From Apilactobacillus quenuiae (GTDB taxonomy: Bacteria > Bacillota > Bacilli > Lactobacillales > Lactobacillaceae), in contig NZ_POSN01000004.1 in the NCBI RefSeq assembly GCF_002994005.1, positions 1 to 64,000 on the forward strand: a stretch of 64,000 bases of DNA, written 5' to 3'. Below are positions 1-7,697 of the stretch, one piece after another. The first letter of the stretch is position 1; every line of letters begins with the position of its first letter. Position numbers and translations under genes: made by a program. The notes beneath the pieces are model-generated. The model was not told the DNA's origin. It saw only the letters and a list, made by a program, of their open reading frames with translations, and made no database searches.

Positions 1-46
1 ACTAGTACTAATTGGACTAGTACTAATTGGTCGAGGACTTAACCAA
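1..46 (+). rRNA. rrl: 23S ribosomal RNA, 3' end only
   Basis: The stretch ending in TCGAGGACTTAACC is the conserved 3' terminus of bacterial 23S rRNA, and the 5S gene follows about 70 bases later. Bases 1-15 are repeated exactly as 16-30, which is not expected in 23S rRNA (see findings). The rest of the gene lies outside the window. Confidence 0.85.
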
Positions 47-114
47 GTAAGGTGGTTCTCTAAAGGAATAATAATATCTAGTTTTGAAAGAACGAAGTTC
101 TTTTAAAAGAATAG

Positions 115-231
115 TGTGGTGGCGATAGCTAGAAGGATACACCTGTTCCCATGCCGAACACAGCAGTTAAGCTTCTAAACGCCGAGAGTAGTTAGAGGAT
201 CGCCTCTTGCAAGGGTAGGAAGTTGCCGCGC
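115..231 (+). rRNA. rrf: 5S ribosomal RNA
   Basis: A roughly 117-base gene carrying the conserved 5S core CCCATGCCGAACACAG and the loop region GCCGAGAGTAGTT. Its 5' end (TGTGGTGGCGATAG) and 3' end (GGAAGTTGCCGCGC) pair as the terminal helix. It follows the 23S 3' end and precedes two tRNA genes, the usual tail of a lactobacillar rRNA operon. The ends are estimated to within a few bases. Confidence 0.95.
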
Positions 232-238
232 TTATTAT

Positions 239-311
239 TCCGAATTAGCTCAGTTGGTAGAGCACCTGACTGTTAATCAGGTTGTCGTCAGTTCGAGTCT
301 GACATTCGGAG
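239..311 (+). tRNA. tRNA-Asn (anticodon GTT)
   Basis: A cloverleaf with acceptor stem TCCGAAT/ATTCGGA, D-arm GCTCAGTTGGTAGAGC, anticodon stem CCTGA/TCAGG around loop CTGTTAA, and T-arm GTCAG-TTCGAGT-CTGAC. The CCA end is not encoded. It lies directly downstream of 5S rRNA, so it is probably co-transcribed with the rRNA operon. Confidence 0.97.
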
Positions 312-320
312 TTATATTAG

Positions 321-350
321 AAAGTGCTAACTTTTGTTAGCACTTTTATA
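321..350 (+). terminator. Rho-independent terminator after tRNA-Asn
   Basis: An 11-bp perfect stem (AAAGTGCTAAC/GTTAGCACTTT) with a 4-base loop and a short T-rich tail. It separates tRNA-Asn from tRNA-Thr and may only partly stop rRNA operon transcription. Confidence 0.75.
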
Positions 351-365
351 GTATCTAATTAGTTT

Positions 366-438
366 GCCGGCTTAGCTCAGTTGGTAGAGCATCGGTATCG
401 TAAACCGGCGGTCACAGGTTCAAGTCCTGCAGCCGGCA
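366..438 (+). tRNA. tRNA-Thr (anticodon CGT)
   Basis: Acceptor stem GCCGGCT/AGCCGGC, D-arm GCTCAGTTGGTAGAGC, anticodon stem TCGGT/ACCGG with loop ATCGTAA (anticodon CGT), and T-arm ACAGG-TTCAAGT-CCTGC. CCA is not encoded. This isoacceptor reads ACG codons. Confidence 0.96.
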
Positions 439-440
439 TA

Positions 441-478
441 AAAAGCCAAATTGTGTAAAAACTATTTGGCTTTTTTTA
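441..478 (+). terminator. Rho-independent terminator after tRNA-Thr
   Basis: Stem AAAAGCCAAAT/ATTTGGCTTTT followed by a run of T. It ends the rRNA-tRNA unit just before the transporter gene. Confidence 0.85.
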
Positions 479-503
479 TATTTTTAAAAGGAGTGATTAT
501 TAC

Positions 504-2087
504 TTGAATAAAAGTAGTAATATTTCTAATAATCAACCACAAGGATTATTTTCTCTTATATCTACAGAAACTTTTGAAAGATTTACCTATTATGGTACAA
601 GATCAACTTTATTGTTTTATATGTATTATTCCATAAGTAACGGAGGATTAAACTTAGCATCTTCTACAGCGGCTTCTATTTTTGCTATTTTTGGTTCGAT
701 GGTATATCTTGTTTCTGTATTTGGAGGATATATAAGCGATCGTTTTTTGGGTAATCAAAAAACAATATCATTAGGAGCTATCTTAATTATATTTGGACAA
801 ATACTTCTGTCTATTCCATTCTTTAATTTATTTTTATTGCTTTTTTCATTACTGTTTTTGACTTTTGGTACTGGACTATTGAAGCCTACGATATCTTCAA
901 TGATTGGTAATTTGTACGGTAAAAATGATAAAAGACAAGATTCTGGTTTTACATATCTAATGTCTGGAATTAATTTAGGAGCGTTATTTTCACCAATTGT
1001 TATCGGATTCATAGGGACACATATAAATTTTCATCTAGGCTTTCTTTTTGGGGCTTTTTCTATGATAATTGGTTTTCTAGTATATCGAAAAAGTAGCTTT
1101 AAATATATTAATGATGATAATATTTATCCATCCAATCCCATTGAGCCGTATGATATAAAAAATATATTTATTAAATTATCAATATTCTTATTTGGTATAT
1201 TTTTAATTTCATTATTGATGTTTGAACTTGGCTCTTTTAATGTCAATAATTTAATTACTTTTATAAGTATTTTAGTAGTTATTATTCCATTTTTATACTT
1301 TGTGTTTATCTTTTTTAGTAGTAAAACCGATAAAAAAGAAAAACATAATTTATGGTTATATTTATTTTTATTTATATCTGCGACCATATTTTGGATTATT
1401 TCAGAACAAGGATCTACAGTTTTTGCCATAATTGCTAATATTAATACGAATAATAACTTTCATTTTAATTCTTATATATTTGAATTAATATTATTTGCAT
1501 TTTTTTTATTCATTATTTTTATGTTTAGAAATGAATTGAAAATTAAAAATTTACTAATTATATTTTCCATCTTTATTTCTATTTCTCTTTGTATATTTAC
1601 ATTATTTAACAACATATACATACACATTCCTTCTACTTGGTTTCAAGCAATTAATCCTTTATTTATATTAATTTACACACCGTTATTTGCTATTCTTTGG
1701 AAAAAAATTCAATTTTCATCAATTATTAAGTTTTCTATGGGAACTTGTTTTGCAGGAATAGGATGCCTATTTATGTTAATTCCAATAATACTTTTTAATG
1801 GTGTTAGTAATCCTGTATGGATATTAATTACTATTGGAATTATAAGTATTGGAGAAATGTTTATATCACCAATAGGTTTATCGTTAACTAATGAATTAGC
1901 TCCTAAATATTTTAAATCACAAATGATGGGAATGTCATATTTATCGTATGCTAGTGCACAAGCAATTAATTCTCAAATAATTAAATATTACTATCTAAAT
2001 CCTTCAATTTATTTTATGGTTTTAGGAATTTTGGGAATAATTATGAGTATATTGTTGCTGTCTATATATTTTTTTATAAAAAAATAA
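504..2087 (+). CDS. dtpT: POT/PTR family proton-dependent di-/tripeptide transporter
   Basis: Proton-coupled uptake of di- and tripeptides across the cytoplasmic membrane. The 527-residue protein is about as long as DtpT of lactic acid bacteria. It has the family's ExxERF-type motif near residues 21-31 (ETFERFTYYG) and many hydrophobic segments; the FGTGLLKPTISS region around residue 122 is also typical of POT proteins. The start is TTG with AAGGAG about 11 bases upstream. It sits alone between two tRNA clusters and is very rich in Ile, Phe and AT-rich codons, more so than the neighbouring genes, so insertion or relaxed composition is possible. Substrate choice (peptides versus other POT substrates) is inferred from family only. 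Confidence 0.88.
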   Translation: MNKSSNISNNQPQGLFSLISTETFERFTYYGTRSTLLFYMYYSISNGGLNLASSTAASIFAIFGSMVYLVSVFGGYISDRFLGNQKTISLGAILIIFGQILLSIPFFNLFLLLFSLLFLTFGTGLLKPTISSMIGNLYGKNDKRQDSGFTYLMSGINLGALFSPIVIGFIGTHINFHLGFLFGAFSMIIGFLVYRKSSFKYINDDNIYPSNPIEPYDIKNIFIKLSIFLFGIFLISLLMFELGSFNVNNLITFISILVVIIPFLYFVFIFFSSKTDKKEKHNLWLYLFLFISATIFWIISEQGSTVFAIIANINTNNNFHFNSYIFELILFAFFLFIIFMFRNELKIKNLLIIFSIFISISLCIFTLFNNIYIHIPSTWFQAINPLFILIYTPLFAILWKKIQFSSIIKFSMGTCFAGIGCLFMLIPIILFNGVSNPVWILITIGIISIGEMFISPIGLSLTNELAPKYFKSQMMGMSYLSYASAQAINSQIIKYYYLNPSIYFMVLGILGIIMSILLLSIYFFIKK

Positions 2088-2105
2088 ATTATTTTTTGAA
2101 AAGTA

Positions 2106-2134
2106 TTGACTAATTAAGCTTAATTAGATATTAT
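2106..2134 (+). promoter_or_regulatory. Promoter P1 upstream of tRNA-Tyr
   Basis: TTGACT (2106-2111), 17-base spacer, TATTAT (2129-2134). It is one of two tandem promoters before tRNA-Tyr. A small imperfect hairpin (2142-2161) lies just downstream. Confidence 0.7.
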
Positions 2135-2195
2135 ATTAATTGTTGGTTACGAAAGGCCAACTCAATAACTTAGTTAATTAATTTTAAAAAAGTTA

Positions 2196-2225
2196 TTGAC
2201 AACAATTAGTTATAGATGTTACAAT
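2196..2225 (+). promoter_or_regulatory. Promoter P2 upstream of tRNA-Tyr
   Basis: Consensus TTGACA (2196-2201), 18-base spacer, TACAAT (2220-2225). The predicted start is about 25 bases before tRNA-Tyr. Confidence 0.75.
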
Positions 2226-2254
2226 TAATATTGTTGATTAATTTTATATCTTTC

Positions 2255-2337
2255 GGAGGGGTAGCGAAGTCTGGCTAAACGCGGCGGACTGTAAATCCGC
2301 TCCTTCGGGTTCGGTGGTTCGAATCCACTCCCCTCCA
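2255..2337 (+). tRNA. tRNA-Tyr (anticodon GTA)
   Basis: A class II tRNA of 83 bases with a long variable arm (TCCTTCGGG region). Acceptor stem GGAGGGG/CCCCTCC, anticodon stem around ACTGTAAAT giving GTA, and T-loop TTCGAAT. CCA is not encoded. Confidence 0.97.
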
Positions 2338-2343
2338 TATTAT

Positions 2344-2415
2344 TGGGCTATAGCCAAGCGGTAAGGCATCGGGTTTTGATCCCGTGATGCGCTGGTTCGA
2401 ATCCAGCTAGCCCAA
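2344..2415 (+). tRNA. tRNA-Gln (anticodon TTG)
   Basis: Acceptor stem TGGGCTA/TAGCCCA with discriminator A, anticodon loop TTTTGAT giving TTG, and T-arm GCTGG-TTCGAAT-CCAGC. It follows tRNA-Tyr by six bases, so the two are co-transcribed. Confidence 0.97.
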
Positions 2416-2421
2416 TTATTT

Positions 2422-2456
2422 AATGACTAACCTTTGTTAAGGTTAGTCATTTTTTT
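2422..2456 (+). terminator. Rho-independent terminator after tRNA-Gln
   Basis: A 13-bp stem AATGACTAACCTT/AAGGTTAGTCATT with a 4-base loop and a run of T. Confidence 0.9.
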
Positions 2457-2457
2457 G

Positions 2458-2466
2458 TGTTATAAT
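2458..2466 (+). promoter_or_regulatory. Extended -10 promoter of proC
   Basis: TG-T-TATAAT immediately after the tRNA-Gln terminator and 33 bases before proC. No good -35 element is visible; the extended -10 would compensate. Confidence 0.6.
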
Positions 2467-2498
2467 TATAACATTATTAATTTCGGAGGTTATGTATT

Positions 2499-3284
2499 AT
2501 GAAAATAGGATTTATTGGTGTTGGATCAATGGCAAGGGCAATGATTAAAGGATTTATAAATTCTAGAAATATTAATTCTAATGATATTTTGATTCATAGT
2601 AAACATTCGAATAATTACGTTAATTTTGCTAAAAAACATGAATTAACTGCTGTTAGTACTAATGAAGAATTAGTTAAAAATAGTGATTACATTATTTTGG
2701 CTGTAAATCCAAATCAAGTAGTTGATGTTTTAAAAGATACTAGGAAGTTATTATCAGTTGATAATAAAATATTAGTATCTATTGTATGGGATTATAGTTT
2801 GAATCGTCTTGAAGAACTAACCGATTATGATTTACCTATTTTTAGAACTGTTCCTAATGTAAATGTTGAGATTAATACTGGTAGTTTAGTATACACATAT
2901 AATGAAAATTTTAGTGATGAAAGTTTAAATGACATTATATCTAAATTTAATTTACTAGGAGACATGATTAATTTACCTGAAAATAAATTAAACACAGCAG
3001 GAGCTCTTGTTGGTTGCACACCAGCATATGCTTATTTATTTGCTGATGCTTTTAGTAGGGTTGCTGTTAAGCATGGCTTAAGTAAAAATGAATCAAATAA
3101 TATGATTGCGCAAGCTATTAAGGGTTCTATGAATATGATTATTAAAAGTAATGATAATCCTGCTGATTTAATGGACGAAGTATGTTCACCAGGAGGTAGT
3201 ACTATTAAAGGATTACTTGCATTAAAAGAAAATGGCTTTGAAAATGCTATCGATAAATGTTTTGATGCAACTCAAGATAATTAG
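2499..3284 (+). CDS. proC: Pyrroline-5-carboxylate reductase
   Basis: Reduces 1-pyrroline-5-carboxylate to proline with NAD(P)H, the last step of proline synthesis. The N-terminus has a Rossmann GxGxMA fingerprint (GFIGVGSMARAMIKG). The C-terminal ProC signature EVCSPGGSTIKGLLALKENG is intact, and the length of 261 residues is normal. GGAGG lies upstream of the ATG. The related protein ComER of Bacillus cannot be fully excluded, because no proA or proB is nearby. The downstream GntR gene begins 21 bases after the stop, so the pair may be co-transcribed. Confidence 0.88.
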   Translation: MKIGFIGVGSMARAMIKGFINSRNINSNDILIHSKHSNNYVNFAKKHELTAVSTNEELVKNSDYIILAVNPNQVVDVLKDTRKLLSVDNKILVSIVWDYSLNRLEELTDYDLPIFRTVPNVNVEINTGSLVYTYNENFSDESLNDIISKFNLLGDMINLPENKLNTAGALVGCTPAYAYLFADAFSRVAVKHGLSKNESNNMIAQAIKGSMNMIIKSNDNPADLMDEVCSPGGSTIKGLLALKENGFENAIDKCFDATQDN

Positions 3285-3305
3285 TTTTGTGGGAGGTTTA
3301 AATAA

Positions 3306-4025
3306 ATGGTTTTACCAATTTATATCCAAATTCACAATGAAATTAGAAAGAATATTGAAAATGGTACCTGGAAATTAGGTATTAGAATTCCTTCGGAAAG
3401 AGAGTTATCTTCACAATTTAATGTTAGTAGGATGACTCTACGCCAGGCAATTCAAACCTTAGTTGATGAAGGCATTTTGGAGCAACGTGTGGGTTCTGGG
3501 ACTTTTGTTGCTAATGAGAAAGTACAAGAAAAAATGTCTGGGGTTACTAGTTTTACAGATATTATGTTAGCTCAAGGGAAAACTCCTTCTAGTAAAACAA
3601 TCTCTTACCATTCTTTAGAACCTTCTTTAAGTGAAATTGAGAAACTTAAAATAAATCAAAGTGATAAAGTTGTTCGAATGGAAAGAATTAGATATGGTGA
3701 TGGTTTACCCATATGTTTTGAAATTGCAACTGTTCCAGAAAAAATAGTTCAAAATTTAAGTAAAAACGATGTAACTAATTCATTTTATGCTTCTTTAAAA
3801 AATAAACTTGGTTTGATTCCTAAAGTTTCTAAACAAACGGTTTCTTCCACTTTAGCTTCTGAAAAAATTGCTGATTATTTGGATATTAAAAAAGGCGATG
3901 CAATTTTATTACTACGTCAAACAACCTCTTTACAAAATGGCGAACCTTTTGAATATGTTAGGACGCAATATGTTGGAGAACGTTTTGAATTTTATTTAGA
4001 TAGTAAAAAGAGTACTCTTGAATAA
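3306..4025 (+). CDS. GntR-family transcriptional regulator with UTRA ligand domain (HutC/YvoA type)
   Basis: A DNA-binding regulator of 239 residues. Residues about 5-70 form the GntR winged helix (IPSERELSSQFNVSRMTLRQ), followed by a G-S-G-T-F linker. Residues about 90-230 form a UTRA effector-binding domain (RxRYGDGLPICFE region). In this subfamily the effectors are often sugar phosphates such as GlcN6P, but nothing next to the gene shows which genes it controls. It may be co-transcribed with proC. Its last codons lie inside a bidirectional terminator shared with tagA. Confidence 0.88.
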   Translation: MVLPIYIQIHNEIRKNIENGTWKLGIRIPSERELSSQFNVSRMTLRQAIQTLVDEGILEQRVGSGTFVANEKVQEKMSGVTSFTDIMLAQGKTPSSKTISYHSLEPSLSEIEKLKINQSDKVVRMERIRYGDGLPICFEIATVPEKIVQNLSKNDVTNSFYASLKNKLGLIPKVSKQTVSSTLASEKIADYLDIKKGDAILLLRQTTSLQNGEPFEYVRTQYVGERFEFYLDSKKSTLE

Positions 4026-4047
4026 TTTATTCATGAGTACTCTTTTT
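4005..4047. terminator. Bidirectional terminator embedded in the ends of two convergent genes
   Basis: A 13-bp perfect stem AAAAAGAGTACTC/GAGTACTCTTTTT. The left arm encodes the C-terminus of the GntR protein (ending STLE) and the right arm encodes that of TagA on the other strand (ending STHE). Both stop codons lie in the loop. Confidence 0.85.
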
Positions 4048-4761
4048 GTTTTGTTTTTTCACTAAATATATGAATTTTGGTAAAGATAACATTCTCTTGA
4101 ATCTAGAAGGTTGTTTAATCAGTCTATATAACCATTCAATATTATGTTTTATCCAAAATTTTGGAGCTCTATCAGTATGTCCTGATAAAACATCAAAACT
4201 ACCACCTAGTCCTATCCATAAGCTATTTAATTTGTTTTTATATTTAAATATAAAGTCTTCTTGTTTAGGAAATCCTAACGCTACAAATATCATATCTGGT
4301 TTTTGTTTAATAATGTCTTTGGCTACTTTTTCATCATCTTTAAAATATCCGTCTTGTAGTCCTTTTATTTTTAAATTTGGATATTTATCTATTAGTATAT
4401 TTTTTAAGTCTTTAATGACTTCTGGTTTAGCTCCTAAAAAGTATGCTGATTTATTATTCTTATTGCCCCAAGATAGTAACTCCAAAAGAACATCATAACC
4501 AGTTATTCTTTCTGGCATATTTGCTCCTAAAATTTTAGCACCTTTTAATATTCCAACACCATCGGGAACTAAATAATCAGCTTGTTTTATCTTGTTACTA
4601 TATTTAGGATGATCCAAAGCATAAGTTATTATTTCAGGATTGGCGGTTACTACAAATGTATTTTCTTTTTTATTAATTCTATATTTTATATTATTTAGGA
4701 AATCATTAAAATTAGTGTTTAAGAAATGAAAGCCTAGAATATTAATTTTGTTATTTTTCAT
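4027..4761 (-). CDS. tagA: WecG/TagA family glycosyltransferase (N-acetylmannosaminyltransferase)
   Basis: Adds ManNAc to undecaprenyl-PP-GlcNAc, the second step of the wall teichoic acid linkage unit, at the inner membrane face. The 244 residues cover the GT26 family: TANPEIITYALDH near the N-terminus, DYLVPDGVGILKGAK and PERITGYDVL in the middle, and VALGFPKQEDFI with WIGLGGSFDVLSGHTDRAP toward the C-terminus. The partner that makes the acceptor lipid, a TagO-like protein, is encoded at 51454. Whether the polymer is a true WTA cannot be told from this window. It is divergent from pncB and convergent with the GntR gene. Confidence 0.88.
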   Translation of the reverse strand: MKNNKINILGFHFLNTNFNDFLNNIKYRINKKENTFVVTANPEIITYALDHPKYSNKIKQADYLVPDGVGILKGAKILGANMPERITGYDVLLELLSWGNKNNKSAYFLGAKPEVIKDLKNILIDKYPNLKIKGLQDGYFKDDEKVAKDIIKQKPDMIFVALGFPKQEDFIFKYKNKLNSLWIGLGGSFDVLSGHTDRAPKFWIKHNIEWLYRLIKQPSRFKRMLSLPKFIYLVKKQNKKSTHE

Positions 4762-4807
4762 TTTTTTCCTTTCAAAGTTAATTATATATGAATATTTCTT
4801 TAATTAA

Positions 4808-4816
4808 TGATAAAAT
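4808..4816 (+). promoter_or_regulatory. Extended -10 promoter of pncB-nadE
   Basis: TG-A-TAAAAT in the tagA/pncB divergent spacer, 45 bases before pncB. No clear -35 is visible. Confidence 0.5.
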
Positions 4817-4860
4817 AAAAGACAATAAAAAGCGATAATATTAGGAGGATTTAGTGAAAT

Positions 4861-6312
4861 ATGGCAGTTAATTTTGATAATTTAACATTACACACTGATG
4901 CATATGAACTTAGCATGATGCAAACATATTTTCAACAAGGTTTACAAAATCGTCATAGTGTATTTGAAGTTTATTTTAGAAAAATGCCATTTGAAAATGG
5001 ATTTGCAATTTTTGCAGGTCTAGAGCACGTTATTGATTATGTTAATAATATTAAATTTACAGACGATGACATTGAATTTTTAAGAAAAGATGGTAGTTAC
5101 AGTGAAGACTTTTTATCATATTTGAAAAACTTTCATTTTACAGGAACTATTCGTTCAGCGGTTGAAGGAGACTTGGTTTTTAACAATGAGCCTATTATGC
5201 AAGTTGAAGGAAATGTTTGTGAATGCCAATTAGTTGAAACTGCAATTTTAAATATAGTGAATTATCAAACATTAATTGCTACTAAAGCAGCCAGAATTAG
5301 ATTAGCTTGTGGTAATGATACACTTATGGAATTTGGTAGTCGTCGTGCCCAAGAAACATCTGCAGCACTTTGGGGAGCTCGTGCAACTTATATTGGTGGC
5401 TTTGATGCTACTTCAAATGTACTTGCCGGTAAAGAATTCAATATTCCAGTTAGTGGTACTCATGCTCACTCATTAGTAGAGTTTTTCCAAGATGATTATT
5501 TAGCATTTAAGGCATATGCTGAAAGTCATTATAACTGTGTCTTCTTGGTAGATACTTTTGATACAATTAAAAGTGGAGTGCCTAATGCTATTAAAGTGGC
5601 TAAAGAAATGGGTAACAAAATAAATTTTGCTGGAGTTAGAATTGATTCCGGTGATATGGCTTATTTATCAAAAAGAGTTCGTGAAATGCTAGATGAAGCT
5701 GGTTTCCCTAATGCTAAAATTGTTGCATCAAATGATTTAGATGAGAAAACTATTACTAGTTTGAAAATGCAAGATGCTAAAATTGATGTATGGGGAATCG
5801 GAACTAAATTAATAACTGCCTTTGATCAACCAGCATTAGGCGCTGTTTATAAAATGGTATCTGTGGAAAATGATAAAGGTAAAATGATTGATACCATTAA
5901 ATTGTCTAATAATGCTGAGAAGGTTTCTACTCCTGGTAAAAAACAGGTTTGGCGAATTAATGAAAAGAAAGACGGTAAATCTGAAGGAGATTACATTACC
6001 TTTAGTGATGAAGACCCTAGAGAACAAGATAGTCTTTATATGTTCCATCCTCAATTTACTTATATTAATAAAACATTAAATGATTTTGATGCAAAACCAT
6101 TATTAAAAACTATTTTTAAGGACGGAAAATTAATTTATAATCAACCTACTTTATCAGAAATAAAAGATTTTTCTGTTAAAGCATTGTCATCATTATGGCC
6201 TGAATATAAGCGTGAATTGAATCCACAAGAATATCCAGTTGATTTATCATTAAAATGTTGGAATAATAAAAGAAATATTATTCAAAATGTCCATGAAAAA
6301 ATTAAGAAATAG
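4861..6312 (+). CDS. pncB: Nicotinate phosphoribosyltransferase
   Basis: Converts nicotinate and PRPP to nicotinate mononucleotide with ATP hydrolysis, the entry to NAD salvage. The 483 residues match the long Bacillota form. N-terminal LHTDAYELSMMQTYFQQG and the central MEFGSRRAQE, GGFDATSN and PVSGTHAHSLVEF motifs are present, including the active-site His region. AGGAGG lies 11 bases before ATG. nadE starts 15 bases after the stop, so the two form an operon for making NAD from exogenous niacin. No de novo genes (nadA, nadB, nadC) are present here. Confidence 0.95.
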   Translation: MAVNFDNLTLHTDAYELSMMQTYFQQGLQNRHSVFEVYFRKMPFENGFAIFAGLEHVIDYVNNIKFTDDDIEFLRKDGSYSEDFLSYLKNFHFTGTIRSAVEGDLVFNNEPIMQVEGNVCECQLVETAILNIVNYQTLIATKAARIRLACGNDTLMEFGSRRAQETSAALWGARATYIGGFDATSNVLAGKEFNIPVSGTHAHSLVEFFQDDYLAFKAYAESHYNCVFLVDTFDTIKSGVPNAIKVAKEMGNKINFAGVRIDSGDMAYLSKRVREMLDEAGFPNAKIVASNDLDEKTITSLKMQDAKIDVWGIGTKLITAFDQPALGAVYKMVSVENDKGKMIDTIKLSNNAEKVSTPGKKQVWRINEKKDGKSEGDYITFSDEDPREQDSLYMFHPQFTYINKTLNDFDAKPLLKTIFKDGKLIYNQPTLSEIKDFSVKALSSLWPEYKRELNPQEYPVDLSLKCWNNKRNIIQNVHEKIKK

Positions 6313-6327
6313 AAAAGGTGAATTTTA

Positions 6328-7155
6328 ATGCGTTCAATGCAAAAACAAATTATTGACGACTTAAAAGTAAAGCCATCAATTGATCCAAATCAAGAAATTA
6401 GAAACAGAATTAATTTTCTAAAAAGTTACATGAAAAAATTTTCATTTTTAAAGTCATTAGTTTTGGGAATTTCTGGTGGTCAAGACTCAACATTAACTGG
6501 TAAAATTGCTCAAATGGCTATTAGTGAATTGAGAAAAGAAACAGGCAACAGTGACTACAAGTTTATTGCTGTTAGATTGCCTTATGGTAAACAAGCTGAT
6601 GAATCGGATGCTATGGATGCAATCAAATTTATGAATGCTGATAGTGTAGTTCGAGTTGATATTAAAGCAATGGCTGATGCTGCCGTTACAGCTGTTGAAG
6701 AAGATGGCCCTAAAATCTCAGATTTTAACAAGGGAAATATTAAAGCTCGTGAAAGAATGATTGCTCAATATGCAATTGCAGGTCAAGAATCTGGTGCTGT
6801 ACTTGGAACAGATCATGCGGCTGAAGCAATTTCAGGATTTTATACTAAATTTGGGGATGGAGCTGCTGATATTACACCAATTTTTGGTTTAAATAAACGC
6901 CAGGGTAAAGAACTTTTAAAAGTATTAAATGCTCCTGAACATTTATATGAAAAAGTTCCAACTGCTGATTTGGAAGACAATCGTCCAGCATTACCTGATG
7001 AAGTTGCTTTAGGTGTTCGTTATGATGATATTGATGATTATTTAGAAGGTAAGACTGTTTCTGATAAAGTTGCTTCAATCATTGAAAATCGTTATAAGAA
7101 TACTGCTCATAAGCGTCACTTACCTATCAGTATTTATGATGATTTTTGGAAATAG
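6328..7155 (+). CDS. nadE: Ammonia-dependent NAD+ synthetase
   Basis: Amidates deamido-NAD to NAD+ using ammonia and ATP. The 275 residues fit the NH3-dependent form, with no glutaminase domain. The P-loop [11 protein letters not shown] lies around residues 50-60, and [21 protein letters not shown] and [13 protein letters not shown] mark the substrate sites. It is the second gene of the pncB operon. nadD is not in the window. Confidence 0.96.
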   Translation: MRSMQKQIIDDLKVKPSIDPNQEIRNRINFLKSYMKKFSFLKSLVLGISGGQDSTLTGKIAQMAISELRKETGNSDYKFIAVRLPYGKQADESDAMDAIKFMNADSVVRVDIKAMADAAVTAVEEDGPKISDFNKGNIKARERMIAQYAIAGQESGAVLGTDHAAEAISGFYTKFGDGAADITPIFGLNKRQGKELLKVLNAPEHLYEKVPTADLEDNRPALPDEVALGVRYDDIDDYLEGKTVSDKVASIIENRYKNTAHKRHLPISIYDDFWK

Positions 7156-7172
7156 AGAGGATATATTTAATA

Positions 7173-7589
7173 ATGAGAAAAAATAAAATGCCAATGTATG
7201 CTTCACTACTATCAGATTTAATTTCTGGTACTAATGAAACTGGAGAAAAAATGAGTAAAGATTATGAACCACTAGAAGCAGCAATTAATAAGAATGATTT
7301 AAGTAATATTGATTTAATAGCTACTAAGAATACTTTTCAAAATGGTACTGATACTTATAAGACTTATTTAGATCAATTGAATGATGCTGATGTACCTGCT
7401 AAAGCATTAGGAATGCATTCTAATCTTAAGTCTGCCTATGCTAATTATGTAGAGGGATGCCAAAACATGGTAGATAGTATCAAAGATGATTCAATCGATA
7501 ATGAGGCTTTTAAAGCTGCTGGAGACTTACAACAATCAAGTATTGAAAAGGTCTTTAAGTATGCACAAAAAATAATGATGACTGCTTAA
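7173..7589 (+). CDS. Small conserved-looking protein of unknown function, downstream of nadE
   Basis: I do not recognise this 138-residue protein. It is acidic to neutral, rich in Asn, Asp, Lys and Ala, predicted mostly helical, and has no signal peptide or membrane segment. ATG at 7173 is chosen because GAGAGG lies 13-19 bases upstream; an in-frame ATG at 7146 would overlap the end of nadE and has no ribosome site. It ends before a strong terminator, so it is the last gene of the pncB-nadE unit. That position hints at a link with NAD metabolism but does not prove one. Confidence 0.75.
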   Translation: MRKNKMPMYASLLSDLISGTNETGEKMSKDYEPLEAAINKNDLSNIDLIATKNTFQNGTDTYKTYLDQLNDADVPAKALGMHSNLKSAYANYVEGCQNMVDSIKDDSIDNEAFKAAGDLQQSSIEKVFKYAQKIMMTA

Positions 7590-7600
7590 TTTATAAATTC

Positions 7601-7638
7601 AAAGTAGTTGGTGATTTTTATTGCCGACTACTTTTTTT
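7601..7638 (+). terminator. Rho-independent terminator of the pncB-nadE unit
   Basis: Stem AAAGTAGTTGGT/GCCGACTACTTT (with two G-U pairs) followed by eight T. Confidence 0.85.
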
Positions 7639-7652
7639 TACAAAAAAGTAAA

Positions 7653-7661
7653 TGATATAAT
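7653..7661 (+). promoter_or_regulatory. Extended -10 promoter of tex
   Basis: TG-A-TATAAT about 36 bases before the TTG start of tex. The preceding terminator occupies the -35 region. Confidence 0.6.
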
Positions 7662-7697
7662 ACTTATAGTGATTTTTACTAAAGGGGATTATTAATT

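Noticed and set aside
4046-4498. A forward open frame of 150 codons inside tagA
   Set aside because: It is the complement of a recognisable tagA coding sequence, with no ribosome site and Cys/Phe/Leu-rich nonsense content.
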